Shown here in pieces: positions 56,170 through 64,000 of a stretch of 64,000 bases of DNA (positions are counted from its first letter, which is position 1; each line of letters starts with the position of its first letter). The translations under genes were made by a program, and so were the position numbers. This stretch comes from Pohlia nutans (lineage: Eukaryota > Streptophyta > Bryopsida > Bryales > Mniaceae). Location: positions 21,979,001-22,043,000 of the forward strand of contig CM040088.1 of NCBI GenBank assembly GCA_022496805.1, written 5' to 3'. The notes under the pieces are model-generated. The model was not told where the DNA came from. It did no database searches and saw nothing but the letters and a program-made list of their open reading frames with translations.

Positions 56170-57600
56170 TCTATTTCGAGCCAATCCAGAATTAGTGAGT
56201 AGAGTCCTTATGACTAGAATGCCGAGCATGAATTTACCAAATTTTCATGAATGCAGAGTAATGAAAAACTTTGTTTTTCCATAGTGGAACCATGATAAGT
56301 TCATGTGTCGGAGGGTTCTAATTTCAACTATTGAAAAATCAAGGCTTTCCACTATTGAATTCTTTATGGAAAATGAGAGGCTTGCCACTGTAGAAATGTG
56401 TGAGTTTCATAAGTAAGGTCACTTTGCTGCCTAATATTTAATTAAAGTTCAAAAAGTAGGTTCGGCACCTAAAAATAGTATATTAATACTTTCGGCAGTT
56501 TTCTCTTTAATTTTTTTAAAATTCGGCTTAATTTTTTTTTTTAAATTCTCTTTAAGTTTTTATCATGTACAACTCTCTTGCATTGGTTGACAAGTAATAT
56601 GTGAGTGAAGAGTGGAGAATGCTCTGTGCTTTACGCAAGTGGAGTGGAGTTGTATCCAACAATGCATATGGGATATATAAACTTTGAGGTGAAGCACCTA
56701 GTTAGTCTTCATTTTTATAACACGCATAACTTTTGCATAGAGTCTTCAAATGACATAAAAAAATTTGGAGGTGAAAGATTACTTGATTTCTGAACTTTTC
56801 TTAAACCAACAAAATTCCAAAAAAGCTGATCTTCTATGCACAAATGAGCTCCGAAAAACTATTAGGAACGCATTTTAATTTTTTGACCTTTACACGGCTG
56901 CAATGTTTTGTCCATATCTTTTGCATAAAGACTTATTTTGACACAAAACTTGTTGGAGGGGGAAGAAGACTTGATTTCTCAACTTTTGTTAGTTGGACAA
57001 AATTCTATAAAACTTCATCTTCTATGTTCAATTGGACTCCAAAAATTTGTGTAGGACACATTTCAAAAGCTAGAGTCTTACTACTTCTTAACCATATTCT
57101 TTGTGGACGGATGTAAATGAACTTGATTACAAGAGCAACACCTTCTCTCCACTAAAATTCACACATGCTTCCATATTAAGTAAAAATCTAGTGGAAAGTA
57201 ACAATTTCTTACTATTCGGCAATTTTGAATTTTAATTTATATTATATTCGGCAAAAAATGCCAATAATATTCCGAAATTTTAGGCATCTATTTTTAGAAT
57301 TATTTTATGCCGAACCTGCTTGTAAACTACGGTAGTCCAGACTTGGCTTTTGAAAAAATTTAGGTGCCAAAATTTGGGTGCACCTGTTGCCCACTCCATA
57401 GTTTCAATACAAGACCCATGAAAAATGGGGCCTTTCCACAGTTGGTGGTTCCACTGTACCAAAAAATATTTTTTTTACAAAGGGCACAACTCTCTCCAGA
57501 AGTTTCACTAGTGCATCGTGAAGTTTCACTAGTGCACCGGCAAACTACCCATGAAAATTGGCCTATTTCAATACTCTTAGGACACCCATGAAATCCACAT
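56170..57600. other. Unassigned AT-rich spacer
   Basis: No gene is supported. Scattered phrases such as ACTTGATTTCT(G/C)AACTTTT and CAATTCTATAAAACTT recur at 56780 and 56970, so an internal duplication is likely. Confidence 0.35.
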
Positions 57601-57690
57601 TCTAGTTGTGCTCATGATTCCAATGCACCATTCTTAATTTCAGCTGAGCTTCGATTCATTTCTTAGGCTTCACAATTCAGTTTCAATAGA
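57601..57690 (+). repeat. Fragment of the hairpin-array unit
   Basis: CCACATTCTAGTTGTGC leads into TGCACCATTCTTAATTTCAG and GCTGAGCTTCGATTCATTTC, as after hairpins in the array (about 53797). The hairpin itself is absent. Confidence 0.7.
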
Positions 57691-59384
57691 GTTAACCGAA
57701 AAGAGTGTCTCAAAGCGGTTTTAGGGAAACCTTAAACTCACCTTAGACTCGTTTTGAGTTCAAAAAGATTGCAAAACTAGTCTATGGTGAGTTGAAGAAT
57801 AATCAAAAGCAAGGCCATGTGCCACCATGGGATGTGGAACTCGTGACCTCCCCAATGCTAGAGGAGAGTTCCCACACACTCCCCCAAGCCAAGACCCCCG
57901 ACAATAGGGACTATTCATGAACAATGATTGTCAGAAAGTATAATTATACAAACGAAACTCCTCTTCAACTCCTCTTCAACTCATAGTTTGTTTTCGATTA
58001 ATTCAAATATTTGGATGTTTCTACTAGTAGAAAATGTGTTGTTTTACACTTACTATAAATGAAAAAGGAATGAAACCGCGCTAGCACATAGGCTATGTCA
58101 GTGCTAGTGAGTGATTTTGATCACAAGAAGATAGAAATATAAGCATAATATTAAGCCATTGTTCACTATTCCCTTGAAATGGGGAATGAAAAACGACAGG
58201 TCTTCTGCTAGTGTTCACAAGGAAATATAATTGAATATTAAATGAATGCAACGCACTCCAGTTTGTGAGAATGTCTCGGAGAATGTTGCAATCATTACTA
58301 GAAATACTATGACCAGATCAACAGAAATTGGACAGAAAACTGTTGTTTTGTCCAATCGTTTCGGACGCGTTGTCCAGGTCACGAGTCAACAAGAATCTGT
58401 TGAAAAACTCTGTCAATTCGGACAATGCAAATTAAAAAAATAAAAATCCTCGACCTGAGAAAATCACTAATTTACCATACCAAGTCAACTGCCACATCAA
58501 CGAAAATTAAACTGCCACATCTAAGCCAACTCGCCACGTCAAAGTCAAACTGCCACCTCACAACTAGTGATGCTAGAGGGAACGAACCTAAGACCTCATG
58601 GATGATAGAGAAATCCCCTAACCATTTCCCGTAACTATTTCCCCTACCTTTCACCCCAGGGGCTGCACTGTACTAAACATGTACGAGTATGCGTGAGCGC
58701 ACAGAGAGGGTATTAATTTGAATACTGCCGTATTACGTATACATACAATAAACACATTTAGAACTGAAAATATTCACATATACTTACATTAAACATATAT
58801 TTAAAACGGAATATATTTGTATACAAAGGTATTTAGACATATAACCTCTCGTATACAAGGGGGTTTTAGAAGGGGTCATGAACGCACGTGGCTCTCAAAC
58901 ATAATGTAGACTGCACCCCCTGGGCCTCTCACATGTATACAAACCATTGAAAAGTAGATAATATAGCATCAATTAAAAAAAAAGTCACCACTTACAATTC
59001 TTTTGTGTCTTTTCAAAATCTCCTAACTTTTGCAAAACTAAACATTTTTTGACATTTTTCTTTTCATGTGTAGATGTTGTAATGAGGAATTTACTTGAGA
59101 AAAAAAAATTGAAACAAAATCTATCATATTTTCTGTAGTAATTTTGAAGTGACATGAGTGTTTAAAAGACACATTATCAATTTTTCAATGTGCATAACTT
59201 TTGCAAAACAAAATATTTTTGAATCACAAAACAAAATATTTTTTACCATGATGTCACTGTAATTTTGATCTTTTGGAAAATAAAGCACAATTTTATTTTA
59301 TTTTAGTTTTAGAAATTTATACGATTACACTTTTGAAAATTGTAGTACAATACTCTAAACAAAAGATTGTTTTCGCTTTGTACC

Positions 59385-59797
59385 CCCAGGGAGTGCACTT
59401 AAAGTTACGATTAGGAATACACGTGAGTGCGTTTTAATAGTATACCTCCTACAATACTTGGCCTTTAAATAGGTTATAAATTAAGATTTTTTAGGTGCTA
59501 AATCATTATGTTTATATCTATCATTTGATATAAATTTCAAGATCAAAAGTTTTTTAAATCTTATTAAAAAATGATAGAAGTTTGAACTAAAATGTGTTGT
59601 TTTTCGCTTCAAATATCAAATTAAAAATATTTACAAGTGATTATTTTTTGAAATTTATACGACAAGAACTTCAGATTGTGTTTAACAACTTCATATTTTT
59701 TTTATAAACTTTAAATGATTTTTTAGTACATACATAGGGGGGTCAAAAGGACGCATTCACGTGATTCCTAGTCTTAGCTTTAAGTGCACTCCCCGAG
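59385..59797. mobile_element. hAT-like MITE family M, copy 2 (413 bp)
   Basis: TIRs CAGGGAGTGCACTTAAAG and (reverse complement of right end) CTCGGGGAGTGCACTTAAAG. TTTGTACC flanks both ends (59377-59384, 59798-59805). It is nested within the CACTA-like element and is in opposite orientation to copy 1 at 42929-43343. Confidence 0.9.
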
Positions 59798-60539
59798 TTT
59801 GTACCACTACCCACAAAATTGTATGTATAGTGATATGAAATTGGTTTCTTCAAAAAATACTCAATTAATACCTTAAATAGATGACATTTTCATTCATCAT
59901 ATTATGTTTCACTTTCAAACATTTAAATGTTGATTTCTAATGAATTTTTAAAGAAGTTTTTAGGCCAAACTTAGAAATTCATTTTAAAACCATCATTGAT
60001 AGATTTTACACCTATAACTAAACACATGTGTAGATAACCTGAAAATAAAAATTTGTCCAGTTAGAAGAAAGTTCCCAGAAAAATGTATTTTCATAAAAAT
60101 ACAGTGACAAAAAGATTGTTTGCCTACTTCATATGACTAATAAAAATTCTACCACTATTGCATGTAAATTAATACTAAATTGATTTTTTCTGAAATATTC
60201 AATTTAGAATTCATGAAAAATACATTTTGATCAATCATACAAATTTTTGTTCTCCAAAATATAATGTTTATTTTGGTGAACTTTTAAAAAGCTTTTGGTA
60301 TTCAATCTTAGAACAAAATTTTCGAGGCATCTATACTTAGTTCTTTAGAATATAACCAATTCAAAATTAATAAAGAATCATGCTAAAAATGGAGTTTAAA
60401 AGATATTTCAGATGTAGGTTAAAAGTCAAAAATTATATTGACTAAACACCATTCACCATTTTGAGGATTATACTTTTTTCAAATTGCATCACAATCAAAA
60501 CTTCAAAATAGAACTTCAAAATAAGTAAAATAATCTTAT

Positions 60540-60960
60540 ATTATTATAAACTATTATTATGCACTTATATAATATATATATAATATGATTACTACATTAT
60601 TATATATAATGAACTTGTTGACTCTATTTTCATAGAATTATATTTGCAATCATTAGACAGCTTCCAAAGCCTCCAACGGACCGTTAGTGCAACGAGCACC
60701 TTCATGCATAGAAATGAATATTAAAAAAAATGTTGGGAAATAATAATAATAATAATAATAAAATAAAACTAGAATATTTTAAAACAATTAAAAAATTAAA
60801 ACCATTATTAAATTATTGTTATTTAAAATATTACTAAAAACACATTAAAAAATAATAAATCCAGTATGACGTGGCCAATTCTGGCCACGTCGGATTTGAT
60901 TTTGATTTTTAACAAATTTTAAATTTAAATTTTAAATTTTAAAAATTATTTTTTTGCATG
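60540..60960. repeat. Low-complexity AT region
   Basis: TATA-rich tracts, an (AAT)n run near 60740 and AAAATTTAAATTT-type inverted runs near 60905-60950. Around 60866 TGGCCAATTCTGGCCA forms a short palindrome. Confidence 0.6.
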
Positions 60961-61276
60961 GCATCTTTGGCCAAATTCCCAACCCTTTGGAGGCCTCAAA
61001 ACATTTGTAATGTTAGTTTTCATATTGATACTACATTGATGCTTGATGATGCACCTTTCAACATTTACATAACTGGTAATTGATTAAAACTTACTGGATT
61101 ATTGTTGATTCGATCACGATTTTTTTTGTAGTGCCTAAATCAATAGAAACTAAGAGAGTTCTGTTAAACCCTTCACAAGAAACTGTTAAATATGTCAAGT
61201 CGTGACCGCAAGTGCCCAAAACAACAAAGAATTGTTGATTTTCTGTTGGTTTGATCGACATTTTCTAGTAGTGAAT

Positions 61277-61680
61277 GCTTCTCAATGTCGTTCTAGCATG
61301 TTATGTAGAAATGTTGTTCTGAAAATGCCAATCTAAGTACTTGCTCCCAATTGTGAGAGTACATTGTTTCAACCATGTTGAATCACTATTGGGATATAAA
61401 TTGGTAAAGTTTAGACAAGAATCAATAGATCAGACATTCGAATGTTGTTTTGATCAAGACAATTGGAAGATTCAGCTTGGGGGGAATCCGAAGTCCCCTC
61501 TGAATAAAGGATGAAGCTCATTACATCACCAATACAAATGAATGGACCGTGAATGGCAAATTGGTTATCAGAACAAGGATGATAACAGGCATTAGATTGG
61601 CACATGGCCTTCGCTTCGGCAATGACGCCCATATACCGATGGAGGCCTGACGTCACCCTAAACCCGAACCCTAATTATTG
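61277..61680 (+). repeat. Segmental duplication G, diverged copy 3
   Basis: It continues the unit interrupted by the CACTA-like element: TGTCGTTCTAGCA..., TTGTTTCAACCATGTTGAAT and so on, collinear with 46120-46437 and 50545-50920. Clearly more diverged than copies 1 and 2. Confidence 0.8.
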
Positions 61681-62310
61681 AACAACTTCCAGAATTTTTG
61701 TTGCATGAACAAAATGGCAACGTTTCAAGAGAGGCATTTTTCCAAACACCCATCTGGAACCTTAGACCTACACAAGTCCTAGTATTTTTTTTAAGAGCTT
61801 TGTGCACTTGAAATGATTTTGGCATAACATTCAGTAGCCTTCATGCCCACTCCCTTTCCTTCATGCACTTTGCTCAATACCTTGAACCTCCACCTGTGCA
61901 CTTAGCTACTGATGAAGTATTGTTGGGTGTGGAATCTTCCACACCATCTGCTGTAGAGCCAAGGCAGAGATAGTGCATGCTACTGAATGTTATGGGAGAT
62001 CTGAAACATAGCGACTTAACAAATTATATGACCATAACCGGTTGTTGACTTTTCAACGCTGATGTGGCTACCGCGGCTTGTCAGATATCTAATACATATT
62101 TCTTCCTCAGTGGCATTCCTCCTCATGAACTGTGGTGGGTGATTTTGGTCTAGGAATCTTCTGTGAGGATTTCTGAGTACATGGGCTTGAAAAAAAATGC
62201 ATGCAACTAATTGAGCATTATGTTGTTGAATGCTTTGGAGTTTTCGTATTCCAATGACCCCTTGCTCTTGCATTGCATGTTGGAGCAGCTAGCGGCCTTT
62301 ACATATATTG
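61681..62310 (+). repeat. Diverged duplication of 51010-51350
   Basis: AACAACTTCCAGAATTTTTG, GTGGGTGATTTTGGTCTAGG and TGTGAGGATTTCTGAGTACA match 51019-51340 in order, with insertions. There is no coding content. Confidence 0.75.
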
Positions 62311-63730
62311 TTGTTTCGTATGAGTACCAAATAGTAAATTTCCCAGTGCGAGACACAGTAAATTGTTTCGTATTGCATTCATCTACTACGTGAACATACA
62401 TCTTTTTTTAATTTATTACGTACTCGTAATGCCTACTGGGAGAAGAAGGGAGCTAGGGTGATGTCCGCGTATCAAATACGCAGCTGGCACGGAACGCTCC
62501 CGTCCAGGCGGTCGTCTATACTGGATGTACTCAGAGGCTCTACTAGAAAATCTGGAGGCGTGAAATCTGCAAAGAATCATAACATTCAGTAGCCTTCACT
62601 GGCTCTGCCTTGCTCTTGAGGAGAATGTGCAACATATACTGCATTATTATCCAAGAACAATCAGTAGCTACCCATGTTTTCTCACAGATGGAGGATTTGG
62701 AAAACTAGAAGAGAAGGTAACCATGCATGGTCCTTGCTGGCACATCCCCACATGTCCCTCACTTTTAACCTCTAACTGTCCCAACGTCCATATTTTGGAC
62801 GATTTTTGAGATACAGTCACCTTTGAAGAGCTGTAACTTTTGCAAAAAGTGACATATTTTTAATGAATATTTGGAAAATCAAACCGCATGATGTATGGAA
62901 TAAGTGGTAAAAATTTCAGATCAATCCGAGATGTATTGAGTTTTTGGTGATCATTTGAAAGTAGGGGTCTTTTTTTGGACAGTTTTTGTGCAATTTGATG
63001 GCTGCAACTTCGGGGGCTTGTACCTCCTTCATCCCATGTCCGTTTTCAATAACAATTATTGGGTTGGATTCTCCTTGAAGTCTAGTTATCATGGTTAAAT
63101 TTTCATGTCAATCCGTGTTGTTCTGAATTCTTGGGAGTCATTTTAGTGCACGGGTCTAGTTTGGACACTTTTTGCTTTTCGGGTCAAATCGGTCACTTTT
63201 CGGGCTACTTTTTGACATTGCAAGGCCATTTTAGGGCACATTAAAAAATCTCATGAGTTTTTTTTGGTACCAATGTGTTTATATGATGATTTTGAACTAC
63301 TCTATAATTTAAAGTTTTTCATTTGAGTAATTTTGAAAACGAATTTCACCTCTAACTGTGTTTCTAGGAAAATTTTAGCATCCTTTTTTAACACTAAAAC
63401 ACTATGATCTTGCAATCTATATGGCCAAATGACCCCAAATTTGATCCACATGATCTACAACATGTATGTTATAGGAAGACGAAGAGTCGTGAGGATTTGA
63501 TCCTCGTCAAGGATTTATTTTAGCACTCTTCACTGGCTAAAATAAGGACTTTCTTTTGTTCAATTCTATTTGTTGTCTCTGCCCTACCAAGGGAGAGACT
63601 ATGGAAACGCATCGTTTCTCAAGCACTTACATAACTGAGCAATATAAAAAAGCCATAAAAGTAAATCTCAGTGAATCTAGGGTACATACTAAAGCTGAGA
63701 CTACACGACTAGCCGCTTGTATTTTTTCCT
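62311..63730. other. Unassigned region
   Basis: No supported gene. TTTTAACCTCTAACTGTCCCAA near 62764 resembles the TAATCCCTAAACGTCC terminus of elements near 9568 and 17414, so a diverged relative may start here. Confidence 0.3.
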
Positions 63731-64000
63731 ATCGACAGCTGTTTGACTCCGTCGGTTAGTTGCCGCATCTATCCCCTTCCTTCCTTGTCTACCGATTCTC
63801 TTGAAGGGACTCGGGGTTTTGGGTTTCAGGGATTCGGGTTGTGGAGGATGGGGAGGATGGAGCCGGGGAGGACACCGTGTTGCAGATCCTTCAGCAGCCT
63901 CGCGATCGTCGACAGTAGTTCATCTCTTTACAGTTTTTTTTTTTTTTGCTTTAATTTTATTTTTCTTTAGGAATAGAGGATTTCAATGCTGCAATTGACA
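63731..64000. other. GC-richer stretch at right edge, possible gene start
   Basis: Composition shifts toward GC at 63740-63915. A plus-strand ATG at 63850 opens a short frame, and a CGACAG splice-like site at 63911-63916 precedes a long T tract. This could be a first exon of a gene beyond the window, but nothing identifies it. Confidence 0.25.

Larger units (their letters stand above)
58293..61273. mobile_element. Non-autonomous CACTA-like element, 2.98 kb, TSD AAT
   Basis: The left end CATTACTAGAAATACTATGA and right end (reverse complement CACTACTAGAAAATGTCGAT) share the CACTACTAG terminus common in En/Spm elements. AAT flanks both sides (58290-58292, 61274-61276). Paralogs near 45912, 50339 and 53620 have the empty site GTTGCAATGCTT. 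The interior is AT-rich, has no transposase and contains MITE M copy 2. Confidence 0.9.

Noticed and set aside
63743..63970. ORF at right edge as a gene
   Set aside because: Too short and truncated by the window; only noted as a possible first exon.
1..64000. tRNA, rRNA or intact LTR retrotransposon
   Set aside because: I saw no tRNA cloverleaf signature, rRNA core motif, or paired LTRs with primer-binding site and polyprotein. A dedicated scan could still find fragments.

Overview
The window is nuclear DNA of a land plant, most likely a flowering plant; I cannot name the species. The evidence is a spliced RNA-dependent RNA polymerase of the plant RDR3/4/5 (gamma) clade, a spliced SmD3 gene, a TNP2-type CACTA transposon, a Stowaway-like MITE, PIF/Harbinger-like MITEs and a plant LINE tail. 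Only two host genes are clear: RDR (minus strand, 21-6418, 3' end beyond the left edge) and SmD3 (minus strand, 37467-38769, last exon not found). Most of the rest is nested mobile DNA and segmental duplication. Boundaries marked by target-site duplications (TSDs) or by an unoccupied paralogous copy are the most reliable.

Layout. 1-6.4 kb: RDR gene. 6.4-8.7 kb: upstream flank with a 23-bp tandem array, a palindromic MITE and a fold-back. 8.7-15.0 kb: a 5'-truncated LINE (15-bp TSD) split by a 5.7-kb composite insertion (8-bp TSD) with large inverted repeats. 15-18.5 kb: mostly unassigned DNA with one miRNA-like hairpin. 18.5-19.6 kb: a segment duplicated at 46.4-47.6 kb. 19.6-20.5 kb: a Helitron-like 3' end next to a Ulp1-protease-like fragment. 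20,503-36,833: a complete 16.3-kb CACTA element (TIRs CACTA...TAGTG, TSD TGA). 37.5-38.8 kb: SmD3. 39-43 kb: repeat-rich DNA. 43.3-54 kb: a shuffled array of duplicated units, each with a long hairpin and some with a conserved 57-codon ORF. 54.2-56.1 kb: a second large fold-back. 58.3-61.3 kb: a gene-less CACTA relative. 61.3-64 kb: more duplicated units and unassigned DNA.

The 16.3-kb CACTA element is the most unusual object. On the plus strand it carries a TNP2-like transposase: a transposase-associated zinc motif, Transposase_21, then DUF4218-like and DUF4216-like parts. A SET-domain exon lies between the first two modules. On the minus strand, diverging from a repeat-rich centre, a second multi-exon gene carries a Transposase_24-like part, coiled-coil and NLS segments, an FCP1/NIF-type phosphatase-like domain and a DUF8039-like end. 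Introns and spacers of both genes are packed with GTGACT/AGTCAC-type repeats like those near the element's ends. The transposase has several in-frame stops, each one transition from a sense codon, so this copy looks structurally young but inactive.
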